A DNA stretch of 59,120 bases from an uncultured Christensenella sp. (lineage in GTDB: Bacteria; Bacillota; Clostridia; Christensenellales; UBA1242): contig CASFBJ010000014.1 of NCBI GenBank assembly GCA_949292875.1, positions 1 through 59,120 of the forward strand. The letters run 5' to 3'. The notes beneath the pieces are model-generated. The model ran no database searches, was not told the DNA's origin, and saw only the letters and a list, made by a program, of their open reading frames with translations. Below, piece after piece: positions 44,508 to 53,460 of the stretch. Numbering within the stretch: position 1 is the stretch's first letter; every line of letters starts with the position of its first letter. A program made the position numbers and the translations under genes.

Positions 44508-46904
44508 TTACTCCTTTATCTGTTCTTGAACATACACAGATATTCTATCGCCTTCTTTGAATTCAGGCTCTCTTAATTTAATACCACACTCAAAACCTTC
44601 AGTAACCTCTTTAACATCGTCTTTAAAGACTTTAAGTGATTCAATCATAGTTTCTTTTATACATTCATCATTTCTATATATTTTTGCTAAAGCGCCTCTT
44701 TTTACACTTCCAGATTTAACAAAGCAACCTGCAATTAATCCTGCACCTGTAATCTTGTAAACCATTCTAACCTCAGCATCACCAATATGAACTTCTTTAT
44801 ATTTTGGCTTAACTAAAGATTTTACAGCTTCATTGATATCATCAAGCATGTCGTAAATTATTCTATAATTCTTAATATTTACGCCTTCTTTTTCTGCTAA
44901 TTTTTGAGCTTTAGACTCTGTTTTAACATTAAATGTCACAACCATTGCGTGGAATGTTTGAGCTAATAGTATATCTGTTTCATTTACATTTCCCACACCA
45001 CCATGAATACATTGTATATCTACTTCTTCATTTTTTATAGCCATTATTGATTGAATTATTGCTTCCAAAGAACCTTGAACATCTGCTTTTACAATAATAT
45101 TTAATGTTGTCATATCTTTCATTTTATCCATGACTTCATCTACAGATACAGAACTGCCTGCGTTAGCCAAAGCTATTTGTTCTTTTGCCTTCCTTTCTTG
45201 GACTATTTGCTTAGCAAGTTTTTCTTCTACAACTTGTGCTATATCTCCAGCTTTTGGAACATCTCCAAAGCCTAAAACTTCTACTGCATGAGAAGGTAAT
45301 GCCTGTACCACATTATTGCCATTTTGGTCTAGCATTGCTCTTATTTTACCCAAACATGTGCCACATACTACAGTATTACCAATCTTTAGTGTTCCATTTT
45401 GTACCAATAATGTAGCTACAGGACCTCTTCCTCTATCTAATTTTGATTCTATTACTAAAGCCACTGCGCTTCTATTTGGATTAGCTCTCAAATTTTCCAT
45501 ATCTGCTACAAGTAACATCATATCTAAAAGTTTATCTAAACCTTCTCCAGTTTTTGCAGAAATAGGAACAACTATTGTATCTCCGCCCCATTCTTCAGGC
45601 AAAACATCATGCTCAGTTAATTGTTGTTTAACTCTATCTACATTTGCTTGAGGTGAATCTATTTTATTTATTGCAACAATCATTGGAACTTGAGCATTTT
45701 TAATGTGATGGATAGCTTCAATAGTTTGAGGTTTAACACCATCATCGGCAGCGACCACAAGTATAGCGATATCAGTAACTTTTGCACCTCGTGCTCTCAT
45801 GGCAGTAAATGCTTCGTGTCCAGGTGTATCTATAAATGTAATTTGTCTATTGTTTTTTGTAATAGTGTAAGCACCGATATGTTGAGTAATGCCTCCTGCC
45901 TCATTGTTAGCTATACTTGTTTTTCTTAAAGCATCTAATAAATATGTTTTTCCATGGTCAACATGACCCATAACTGTAATAATAGGTGGTCTAGGCTTTA
46001 AATTCTCTTCCTTGTCTTCCATCTTTCTAGCATCTATCATTATGTCTTCTGCAGTTTTTTCTAACTTTTGTTCCAATTCAATATGAAATTCATCAGCAAT
46101 AAGTTGTGCTGTATCAAAATCTATATAACTATTTATATTAGACATAATTCCAAGCATCATCAATTTTTTAACTATTTCAGACACTGTTTTACCAATTTTT
46201 TCAGAAAATTCTTTAACAGTTATTTTTTCTGTTGTAATAATTGCTTTTTTAATGCTAGATTCTTGATTTACATTTAATTCTTGCTTTTGTTTATTTTTCT
46301 TATATTTAGGTTTATCGTCCATGATATCACTATCGTCATCATAATTAAACTTTTTGTTACCCTTTTTATAACGATTAATATCATCATAATCTTCTTTGCT
46401 TAATTTATTTTTGTCAAAATTTTTATTAGTAAATTTATTCTTATTATTGACATCAACATTTACTGCTACAGCCTCTGCAGACCTTCTAAATTCATTGATT
46501 GAATTTCTATCTTGATTTTGTTGAAATTTCTTAAATTTTGTAGAATTGTCAAACCTCTTTTTATCTTTAAAGTCTTTGTCATCTCTATTAAATTTATTAT
46601 TTTTCTCAAAAGAACTAAATGTTTTATTACTGCTTATATCATTTTTGCGATTAGGAAAAGTTTTTTCTATATTTTTTACTGGTTTTTTATCAATAAAATT
46701 ACTTTGTTTTGATTCACTATTTACAACTTGCTCTTTAACTTCTTCTTTTTTCTCTGTTTTATTGCATTTTTTAACCAAAAAATCTATATGCATACGCATA
46801 TTTTTTACTTCTTTTTGACACTTTTCCAAAATCTTAGCATTTATTATATCTTCTAAATTTTTTAAATAACTTATTTTTTCTTGTTTATCATTCATTTTTG
46901 CCAA
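44508..46904 (-). CDS. infB: translation initiation factor IF-2
   Basis: A 798-residue GTPase that brings fMet-tRNA to the ribosome. A lysine/asparagine-rich disordered N-terminal part (about 50-215) is followed by the IF2-N domain (about 220-270), the G domain with [20 protein letters not shown] and NKID, and domains II to IV. The residue after GKT is Tyr, where Thr or Ser is usual. The start is TTG (AGGTGA 6 nt upstream); the next ATG, three codons on, is 15 nt from that site. Confidence 0.96.
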   Translation of the reverse strand: MAKMNDKQEKISYLKNLEDIINAKILEKCQKEVKNMRMHIDFLVKKCNKTEKKEEVKEQVVNSESKQSNFIDKKPVKNIEKTFPNRKNDISSNKTFSSFEKNNKFNRDDKDFKDKKRFDNSTKFKKFQQNQDRNSINEFRRSAEAVAVNVDVNNKNKFTNKNFDKNKLSKEDYDDINRYKKGNKKFNYDDDSDIMDDKPKYKKNKQKQELNVNQESSIKKAIITTEKITVKEFSEKIGKTVSEIVKKLMMLGIMSNINSYIDFDTAQLIADEFHIELEQKLEKTAEDIMIDARKMEDKEENLKPRPPIITVMGHVDHGKTYLLDALRKTSIANNEAGGITQHIGAYTITKNNRQITFIDTPGHEAFTAMRARGAKVTDIAILVVAADDGVKPQTIEAIHHIKNAQVPMIVAINKIDSPQANVDRVKQQLTEHDVLPEEWGGDTIVVPISAKTGEGLDKLLDMMLLVADMENLRANPNRSAVALVIESKLDRGRGPVATLLVQNGTLKIGNTVVCGTCLGKIRAMLDQNGNNVVQALPSHAVEVLGFGDVPKAGDIAQVVEEKLAKQIVQERKAKEQIALANAGSSVSVDEVMDKMKDMTTLNIIVKADVQGSLEAIIQSIMAIKNEEVDIQCIHGGVGNVNETDILLAQTFHAMVVTFNVKTESKAQKLAEKEGVNIKNYRIIYDMLDDINEAVKSLVKPKYKEVHIGDAEVRMVYKITGAGLIAGCFVKSGSVKRGALAKIYRNDECIKETMIESLKVFKDDVKEVTEGFECGIKLREPEFKEGDRISVYVQEQIKE

Positions 46905-46928
46905 TTAAATTCACCTCATTATTACGCT

Positions 46929-47231
46929 TTAATTATAAAATTTGAATTCATTTTCAAACTTTAATATTTGTTCACTCATTCCTTTATTTTTAATACCAAT
47001 AATTTTGCAATTTTCTACACCTATAAAATTGCCAAAAGGTTCATACATATATATACAAGGTATATCATACTCTAATACTTTTTCTTGTATAATTTTATTT
47101 ATATTTTTTGTTAATTCTCCACAAACAACTAAAAGATATAATTTTTTATGATAATCTTTTAAATTATCAGCTCCTATAACCAAATAATTTGCTTTTCTAC
47201 AAAGTCCCAAGTAATTATTTATACTACTCAA
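46929..47231 (-). CDS. L7Ae-family ribosomal-type protein YlxQ
   Basis: A 100-residue protein of the L7Ae/L30e fold, found in nusA-infB operons of Bacillota. It has LGLCRKANYLVIGADN at the start and LLVVCGELTKNINKII, the typical RNA-binding framework. The start codon is TTG, 9 nt after AGGAG, overlapping the ylxR 3' end by 8 bp. The C-terminal third is more divergent than usual. Confidence 0.85.
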   Translation of the reverse strand: MSSINNYLGLCRKANYLVIGADNLKDYHKKLYLLVVCGELTKNINKIIQEKVLEYDIPCIYMYEPFGNFIGVENCKIIGIKNKGMSEQILKFENEFKFYN

Positions 47232-47478
47232 CGCATGACTCTCCTAATTTTTTATAAAAACTATCTTCAATTTGTGTCTTTAGTTTTTTATTTAACAACT
47301 TTTTATTTATCAATTTATTTATACAGTCTTTATTATTGCAAACATAATATCCTCTACCAATATCTTTATTTGTACCACCTATTGATAAAGTATTTTGATT
47401 TTTTAAGATTTTAATAAAATTATCTTTACTACCTTTTTTTCTACAAACTATACACATTCTTGTAGGAACATATTTCAT
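47224..47478 (-). CDS. rnpM: YlxR family RNA-binding protein (RnpM, DUF448)
   Basis: An 84-residue basic protein with the family motif VPTRMCIVCRKKGSKDNFIKI and the GRGYYVCNNKDCINK loop. In Bacillus this family (RnpM) binds and modulates RNase P RNA. Its ATG overlaps the nusA stop (TAATG). Confidence 0.92.
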   Translation of the reverse strand: MKYVPTRMCIVCRKKGSKDNFIKILKNQNTLSIGGTNKDIGRGYYVCNNKDCINKLINKKLLNKKLKTQIEDSFYKKLGESCVE

Positions 47479-48614
47479 TATTCTTCTATATCTCCAAATA
47501 AATCGTCATAATCATTGTCTACAACGCTACTATTTACTTCGTTACTATTATTTTCAGTATCATCACCATTGAACTGAGATACACTTTTAACATCTATTTT
47601 CCAATTAGTTAACTTTGCAGCCAATCTTACATTTAAACCATCTTTACCAATAGCAAGAGATAATTTATCATCCGGAACTATAGCTAAAGCAGATTTGTTT
47701 GCTTCGTCTATTTTTACAAATTCTGTACTAGCTGGACTTAAAGCATTAGATATAAATGTTGTTGGTTCACTATCGTAAGGAATAATATCTATCTTCTCAC
47801 CATTAATTTCTTTCATTATAGGTAATAATCTCATCCCTTTTTGCCCTACGCAAGCACCTACTACATCTAATCCCTTCACATCAGTTGCTACAGCTATCTT
47901 CGTTCTGTAACCAGCCTCACGACTTACAGAGTAAACATAGATTTCACCACTTTGCATTTCAGGAATTTCACTTTCAAACAATCTTTTAACAAAATTAGGA
48001 TGTCTTCTTGATGCTATAATTTGAACTCCACGAGGAGTATCTATAATCTTTTTAACATATACTTTTACATAATTAGATATAACTAATCTTTCACCAGGTA
48101 TAAGTTCTTTTTCATTAAGTACACATTCTACTTCCATTCCACCCATGTTGAAAAAATAATTTCCACTATTTTTTTCATATCTCATTAGTTGAACAGAAAT
48201 AATTTGACCTTCTTTACTAGAAAGTTGACTATGCTCTTGAGCTCTTGAAGCTTCTTTAAGTTTTTGTAAAATCACATGCTTTACTGTGCTTGATGGAACT
48301 CTGCCAAAATCTTTACTATTCTCTTCTTGTAAAACTTCATCACCGATTTTATAAGATTTTTTAATATTCTTTGCGTCTGCTAAACTAATCTCTTTTTCTT
48401 GATCTTCCACATTTTCAACTACTGTTTTATAACTATATATCTTAATAGTATTTTTTTCTGGATTAAGTTTTACCTTTGCTCTTTTAGCCTCTCCATATAT
48501 TTTTTTATAAGCTGCAGTTAAACCTGCTTCTAAAGCTTCAATAAAAAATTCTTGTTTAATATTTTTTTCTTGTTCAAGAGCTTTTAAAGCTTCAAAAAAT
48601 TCTTTACTTTGCAT
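47478..48614 (-). CDS. nusA: transcription termination/antitermination factor NusA
   Basis: A 378-residue RNA polymerase-binding factor. N-terminal domain with FFEALKALEQEKNI, S1 domain (about 135-200), then two KH domains with the GACVGQKGMR and AIGKDGLNVRLAAKL loops. An acidic Asn/Asp-rich tail ends the protein. A longer reading from 48635 is possible, but ATG at 48614 has AAAGGAG 6 nt before it. It overlaps rimP by 11 bp. Confidence 0.97.
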   Translation of the reverse strand: MQSKEFFEALKALEQEKNIKQEFFIEALEAGLTAAYKKIYGEAKRAKVKLNPEKNTIKIYSYKTVVENVEDQEKEISLADAKNIKKSYKIGDEVLQEENSKDFGRVPSSTVKHVILQKLKEASRAQEHSQLSSKEGQIISVQLMRYEKNSGNYFFNMGGMEVECVLNEKELIPGERLVISNYVKVYVKKIIDTPRGVQIIASRRHPNFVKRLFESEIPEMQSGEIYVYSVSREAGYRTKIAVATDVKGLDVVGACVGQKGMRLLPIMKEINGEKIDIIPYDSEPTTFISNALSPASTEFVKIDEANKSALAIVPDDKLSLAIGKDGLNVRLAAKLTNWKIDVKSVSQFNGDDTENNSNEVNSSVVDNDYDDLFGDIEE

Positions 48615-49083
48615 CGTTTTCTCCTTTATCATCAAATACTATGTTCGCCGAAGCTACTTTTTCTAATTCAATATTTTGAATGTCATTCTCTATCTGTAAT
48701 GAAATTATTTTATTTGAGATATTGTTCAATATCCCTTCAATTTGTTTCTTACCATTATAAGGTAGATAGAATTTTATACAAATCTTTTGACCTATAGCAC
48801 GCAAAAAATCATTTTCAGTTTTTAGTGGTCTATTTAATCCACATGAAGAAACACTTAAATTGTAAGGTTGCCCCTTTGTTGGATCTATTTCATCTAATGG
48901 ATCGTTAATTAATTTATGCAATTTCACACAATCTTGTATATTTACTCCTCCTTGCTTATCTATATAAATAATTAAATTATATCCATTTTCCATTTTCTTA
49001 TATTCCACATCCACTATTTCAAGTTCACACTTTTTCGCATAAGGAATAAGAAAATCTTTTACTATATCAACAACCTTTGACAA
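48604..49083 (-). CDS. rimP: ribosome maturation factor RimP
   Basis: A 159-residue factor for 30S assembly. N-terminal alpha/beta domain with ELEIVDVEYKK and LIIYIDKQGGVNIQDCVKLH, then the strongly conserved YNLSVSSCGLNRPLKTENDFLR and an SH3-like C-terminal domain. The start codon is TTG with GTAGGAGG 8 nt upstream. It opens the rimP-nusA-ylxR-ylxQ-infB-rbfA-nrnA-truB-nfo operon; a promoter TTGATT-17-TATATT is likely upstream. Confidence 0.93.
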   Translation of the reverse strand: MSKVVDIVKDFLIPYAKKCELEIVDVEYKKMENGYNLIIYIDKQGGVNIQDCVKLHKLINDPLDEIDPTKGQPYNLSVSSCGLNRPLKTENDFLRAIGQKICIKFYLPYNGKKQIEGILNNISNKIISLQIENDIQNIELEKVASANIVFDDKGENDAK

Positions 49084-49110
49084 TAATGCGTCCTCCTACT
49101 AAAAATATTA

Positions 49111-49131
49111 GAGTGAACCAGTAGCTCACTC
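49111..49131 (-). repeat. hairpin in the rimP leader
   Basis: GAGTGA/TCACTC pair around a 9-nt loop, followed on the - strand by TAATATTTTT and, about 12 nt later, by the rimP ribosome-binding site. It could act as a weak attenuator. Its arms resemble the terminal hairpin of the IS at the window ends. Confidence 0.5.
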
Positions 49132-49235
49132 CAAATGTACTATAACAATTTTAATATATCACATATAATGCAAAAAATCAATAGAAATATATAAATTTTT
49201 CTTGCATTATTAAATTTTTATGATAATATATTAAT

Positions 49236-49505
49236 GCCGTGATGGATGGGGAGCTAGCGGTGCCCTGTAACTTGCAACCCGCTATAGCAAGGTCAAAAGA
49301 TGATATGCGGTACTTATTTGTGAGTTAAGTTACCTTTTTAAGTGTGATGAAATTAGGGTCTTATGCAATGCAATGCTTGTGAACCATGTGAGGACAGGAA
49401 TGTAGCAACATTAAGCAGGTGTTTGTATGTGCCATAAATCACTTTGATGGAGCATTTAATTAGACTAACACTTGGAAGTATTGTATCCAGTATCATCATT
49501 CACGG
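49236..49505 (+). ncRNA. ffs: signal recognition particle RNA (large, Bacillus/Clostridia type)
   Basis: The 5' Alu domain is clear: GGGGAGCTAGCGGTGCCCTG and the paired CCCGCTATAGCAAGG match the Bacillus scRNA layout. The Ffh-binding helix 8 is around 49391-49420, with GGAA tetraloop and the asymmetric loop AGCA (GAGGACAGGAATGTAGCAAC). The two ends pair (CCGTGA with TCACGG, 10 of 12 positions) and a T6 run follows as terminator (49506-49511). A promoter TTGCAT (49203-49208) with TATATT 18 bp further fits. Together with ftsY, nearby on the other strand, it serves membrane-protein targeting. Confidence 0.92.
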
Positions 49506-49605
49506 TTTTTTGAAACTAACTTATTATAAATTTTAATTTATATTAAGTAAAATATAAAAAATACAAATAGCATAAAAGTCTTAATTAAAATTAAAGGAAT
49601 ATAAT

Positions 49606-49644
49606 GAAGATACCCCATTTGCAGTAGCAAAATGGGGTATCTTC
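49606..49644. repeat. long near-perfect hairpin downstream of lysS
   Basis: GAAGATACCCCATTT (49606-49620) plus GC pairs with GC plus the complementary arm (49627-49644), around loop AGTA, with one bulged A. The stem is about 17 bp. Neither strand has a U-tract directly after it, so a simple intrinsic terminator for lysS is not obvious. The remaining gap between the SRP RNA and lysS holds no gene. Confidence 0.7.
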
Positions 49645-49691
49645 AAATAATTTATTGTCTTTTTACTAGAAACATGGTTAAATATTAAACT

Positions 49692-51203
49692 TTATTGCTT
49701 ATCTTCTGGCTTAGTTATAGGGAAAAGTATAGTTTCTCTAATATTTTCACAATCCATTAAGTGAAGTAAGAAAATATCTATACCAAATCCTATACCACTG
49801 ATAGGCGGAAAGCCATGCTCCATTGCTAAAATGTAATCTTTGTCATAATCCATTGCTTCCAAGTCACCTTGTTCTTTAGCTAAAGCTTGTTGCTCAAAAC
49901 TTTCTTTTTGTTGTATAGGATTCACAAGCTCAGAATATCCCTTTACCATTTCTTGTCCATCAATTACTAATTGAAACATATCTATAATTCTATCATCTTT
50001 GTCATTGTGCCTTGCTAAAGGAATAATATTTGGATAATTATATAATATTGTAGGTTCTTTAATAAATGGTCTCATTTTTCTCTTATATAATAAGTCTATC
50101 ATTCCACCTACAGTATATTGATTAGCAAGTTCACTTGCAGGCATTAAATCTTTTTCAATTAAAAGTTTTTTAAATGCTTCAGGGTCTGTCATTTCTAATA
50201 TATCAAAACCAACTATCTTATTTAGTGTAGCTATATAATCCATGCGTGGAAATTGTTCAGGCAATTTTATTACTTCATTACCTTTTCTAAATTCATAATC
50301 ACCATGAACATACTTACATACTTCTCTAAAAAGCTCTGTGTAGAACTTTATACTGTCTTCAAAATCCCAATATGCTGCATAACTCTCAAGCATAGTAAAT
50401 TCTTGTAATTTATTTGCACATAAACCTTCATTTCTAAAATCTTTTGCAAATTCAAATATTTTATCGAATCCACAAGCTATAGTCCTTTTATGGAATGTCT
50501 CAGGACTAATTCTTAAGTTCATATCTAAATCTAAAGCATTGTGATGAGTCGTAAAAGGTTCCGCAAGTGCACCACTTACCGCATTTTGTAATATAGGAGT
50601 TTCTATTTCTAAAAAGCCATGTTTTATATAAAATTCTCTTATAAATTGCATAACTTTAAAACGAGTTAAAACTATTTCCCTACTTCTATCATTTGCAATT
50701 AAGTCAAGATATCTTTGTCTATATCTTGTTTCTATATCTGTAAGTCCATGAAACTTCTCTGGTAATGCTCTTAATGCTTTTGATAATAATTCAAATTCTT
50801 CAACTTGAACTGTTAATTCTCCAGTTTGAGTTACTATCAATTCTCCCTTTACTCCATAAAAATCACCTATATCAGAATAATCTTTAAACTTTTGTAAAGC
50901 TTCAGCTCCTATTATTTTTTCGTTTAAACTTATTTGTACCTTATATCTTACCTTACTTAAATCTTTTGCGTCAAAATTATCGCCAATAGCATATAATCTT
51001 GCAAATATCAATTTCCCAAAAGTTCTCTTTGCGACCAACCTACCAGCAACACATACCTTAGTACCCAATGGTATATTATCCAAATCATGTATTTCATGAG
51101 TTTTAGCAAACTTTGCCTTAAATCCCTTTTCTCCATTTGCTTCAAGCATTTTCAACTTTGCAACACGCACATCAAACTCATTAGAAAAATCTAAATTATC
51201 CAT
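49692..51203 (-). CDS. lysS: class II lysyl-tRNA synthetase, altered motif 3
   Basis: A 503-residue synthetase. The N-terminal OB-fold anticodon domain (about 45-150) is followed by the class II core: TRYRQRYLDLI, motif 2 FEFAKDFRNEG, EFTMLESYAAYWD and GQEMVKGYSELVNP. Motif 3, normally GIGIDR with an ATP-binding Arg, reads GFGIDIF: the Arg is Ile477 here. The HNPEFT string is also changed (NKLQEFT). So it may be a divergent LysRS or an inactive paralogue. ATG with AAGGTGG and its own promoter. Confidence 0.85.
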   Translation of the reverse strand: MDNLDFSNEFDVRVAKLKMLEANGEKGFKAKFAKTHEIHDLDNIPLGTKVCVAGRLVAKRTFGKLIFARLYAIGDNFDAKDLSKVRYKVQISLNEKIIGAEALQKFKDYSDIGDFYGVKGELIVTQTGELTVQVEEFELLSKALRALPEKFHGLTDIETRYRQRYLDLIANDRSREIVLTRFKVMQFIREFYIKHGFLEIETPILQNAVSGALAEPFTTHHNALDLDMNLRISPETFHKRTIACGFDKIFEFAKDFRNEGLCANKLQEFTMLESYAAYWDFEDSIKFYTELFREVCKYVHGDYEFRKGNEVIKLPEQFPRMDYIATLNKIVGFDILEMTDPEAFKKLLIEKDLMPASELANQYTVGGMIDLLYKRKMRPFIKEPTILYNYPNIIPLARHNDKDDRIIDMFQLVIDGQEMVKGYSELVNPIQQKESFEQQALAKEQGDLEAMDYDKDYILAMEHGFPPISGIGFGIDIFLLHLMDCENIRETILFPITKPEDKQ

Positions 51204-51234
51204 TTTATCCCACCTTTGTTTATTTTTATTTTAC

Positions 51235-51263
51235 AATTTATCATAATTAAAATAGATTGTCAA
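51235..51263 (-). promoter_or_regulatory. promoter of lysS
   Basis: -35 TTGACA (51258-51263), 17 bp, -10 TAAATT (51235-51240) on the - strand, in the gap after hisS. Confidence 0.65.
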
Positions 51264-51272
51264 TATTCAAAA

Positions 51273-52529
51273 TTAATCATCAAATGTAATTAATTTATTA
51301 TCATACATTTTATATATAGAGTTATATCCCAATTTTTTCAATTTTAACATTGTATCTTTATAATTCTTAGGTTCAGGCATTACAGTCACATCAAAATCTA
51401 TCATCAATTCTTTTTTCTTATTAAATAAAGCACTTTTATCTACATCTTTATTATATAGCAAAGCAATTTTATTCTTTTTATAATTTTTTAACAAATTGTA
51501 CTCTTTAATTAATGTTAAGCAAGGTACTAAACCTATACTATAACCTACAGCAGGTACATCATAACCTAAAAATTTATAAAGCATTTTGTCATATCTACCA
51601 CCACCACCAATAGCTCTAGAAAAAGTATTACATTCATAATAAGCTTCTAAAATAGTACCAGTATAATATCCTTGACCTCTAACTATGCTTATATCAAAAA
51701 TAATTTTAAAATCTGCAGGAGCAAACTTATTTACACAATTTATTATTTCTTGCAAATTATAAATTGTATTTTTTTCAACTCCATAATTAAGACATTCATT
51801 TATCCCTTTTTCTTTTATATCACATAAAGCATTTACAAGTTTATCAACTTTTTGTTTGTCAAAGTTCAGTTTTATAAGCTCTTCATAAACGCCATTTAAA
51901 CCTATTTTATCTATTTTGTCTACAACTATTAAAACATCACTTATTTCTTCATTATTAAATCCTACAAAAGAAAATATTTGATTTAATATCATTCTATCAT
52001 TTATTTTAAATGTAATAGGCTTAACACCTATTTCGTTATAAACTTGCATAGCGGAAATTATCAAATCAATTTCTGCAATATTGTCGCTTTCACCAAATAT
52101 ATCTATATCACATTGAGTAAATTCTCTACTTCTTCCCTTTTGCGGATTTTCTGCTCTAAAAGATTCACCTATTTGCAACACTTTAAAAGGTTTAGGCAAT
52201 GAATCTAAGTTACCAGCATAAAAACGAGATAAAGGAACTGTTAAATCATATCTTAAGCCTTCTTCAACTATATCCCTTTCTTGCAAGTTTTCTTTACTTA
52301 AATCTAATTTAGCACCTCTTTTTATTGTTTTAAACATATTTTTAGGATTATCGCCACTATCTCCACTAGTTAGTAAGTCCAAATTTTCTAAAATAGGTGT
52401 TTGAATTTGTAAAAAACCATTGTTTTTGTATATGTGTCTTATTTTATCTAAAACAAATTCCATAATCTCCATATCAAATGGACCTATGTCATTTGTACCC
52501 TTTACTGGCGTTGTTTTAACATTTAACAC
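51273..52529 (-). CDS. hisS: histidyl-tRNA synthetase-like protein, altered motif 3
   Basis: A 418-residue class II synthetase of the HisRS type. Motif 2 is GESFRAENPQKGRSREFTQ with Arg125; the His-A type motif is VRGQGYYTG with Arg284 (the usual LDYY is QGYY); GGGGRYD follows. Motif 3, normally GxxxGLER, reads GYSIGLVP: Glu-Arg is Val335-Pro336. A short C-terminal domain (about 345-418) fits the anticodon-binding region. The start is GTG, 8 nt after GGAGG, directly after ftsY. HisZ, the regulatory paralogue, is less likely because motif 2 is intact and no his operon is near. Confidence 0.82.
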   Translation of the reverse strand: MLNVKTTPVKGTNDIGPFDMEIMEFVLDKIRHIYKNNGFLQIQTPILENLDLLTSGDSGDNPKNMFKTIKRGAKLDLSKENLQERDIVEEGLRYDLTVPLSRFYAGNLDSLPKPFKVLQIGESFRAENPQKGRSREFTQCDIDIFGESDNIAEIDLIISAMQVYNEIGVKPITFKINDRMILNQIFSFVGFNNEEISDVLIVVDKIDKIGLNGVYEELIKLNFDKQKVDKLVNALCDIKEKGINECLNYGVEKNTIYNLQEIINCVNKFAPADFKIIFDISIVRGQGYYTGTILEAYYECNTFSRAIGGGGRYDKMLYKFLGYDVPAVGYSIGLVPCLTLIKEYNLLKNYKKNKIALLYNKDVDKSALFNKKKELMIDFDVTVMPEPKNYKDTMLKLKKLGYNSIYKMYDNKLITFDD

Positions 52530-53444
52530 CTAATTTTCCTCCTTCTCCATATCTAAAAGCTCATTTATATATTCTTCTGCATTAAACTCTTCTATATCCT
52601 CTATTTTTTCTCCTACACCAACAAAAGTTATAGGTACCTGTAATTCATTAATAATGCCTATAACGGCTCCACCTTTAGCTGTACCATCAAGTTTGGTTAA
52701 AACTATTCCATCAATGCCTATACTATCTTGAAAAGCTTTTACTTGTTGAACTGCATTTTGACCAGTTGTAGCATCTAAAACAATAAAGTTTAACTGTTGT
52801 GCTTCTGGCCATTCTTTAGTTTTTACTCTATTTATTTTTTTTAATTCTTCCATTAAATTAACTTTGTTGTGAAGTCTGCCTGCGGTATCTATTAGTAAAA
52901 TATCTATTTTTTTAGCCTTTGCACTTGCTATACCATCAAAAACTACAGCAGAAGGGTCTGCACCTTCACCTTGAGAAACAACTTTTAATTTATTTCTATC
53001 TCCCCACTCTAGAAGTTGTGCAGATGCTGCCGCTCTATACGTATCTCCTGCAACTAATAAAACATTTTTATTTTGCTTTTTAAAATAGTTTGCAATTTTC
53101 CCAATTGTTGTTGTTTTGCCTACACCATTTACACCAACAAATGTAATTATGCAAGGACTTTCTATTGACAGTTTGTCAATAGAAATTTTTTCTAATAAAA
53201 TACTTTTTAACATATCATAAGCTTGTTTTGCTTCTTTAATATGCTCTTTTTTTGTAGCTTCTTTTAACTCATCTATGATTTCCAAAGAAGTTTCAACACC
53301 TACATCTCCTGTAATTAACACTTCTTCTAATTCATCATAAAAATCATCATTCAATTCATTGTGTTTGAATAAATTAGACAATTTTACTGAAAAACTATCT
53401 TTAGTCTTTTTTAAAACATTTTTTAGTTTTGAAAAAAATCCCAT
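52530..53444 (-). CDS. ftsY: signal recognition particle receptor FtsY
   Basis: A 304-residue SRP GTPase. A short N domain, then the G domain with GVNGVGKTTTIGKIA, DTYRAAA, DTAGRLHNKVNLMEEL and TKLDGTAKGG. The acidic membrane-binding A domain of long FtsY forms is absent, as usual in Bacillota. ATG with AAAAGGA, 16 bp after smc. Confidence 0.97.
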   Translation of the reverse strand: MGFFSKLKNVLKKTKDSFSVKLSNLFKHNELNDDFYDELEEVLITGDVGVETSLEIIDELKEATKKEHIKEAKQAYDMLKSILLEKISIDKLSIESPCIITFVGVNGVGKTTTIGKIANYFKKQNKNVLLVAGDTYRAAASAQLLEWGDRNKLKVVSQGEGADPSAVVFDGIASAKAKKIDILLIDTAGRLHNKVNLMEELKKINRVKTKEWPEAQQLNFIVLDATTGQNAVQQVKAFQDSIGIDGIVLTKLDGTAKGGAVIGIINELQVPITFVGVGEKIEDIEEFNAEEYINELLDMEKEEN

Positions 53445-53460
53445 AAAATATTCCTTTTAT

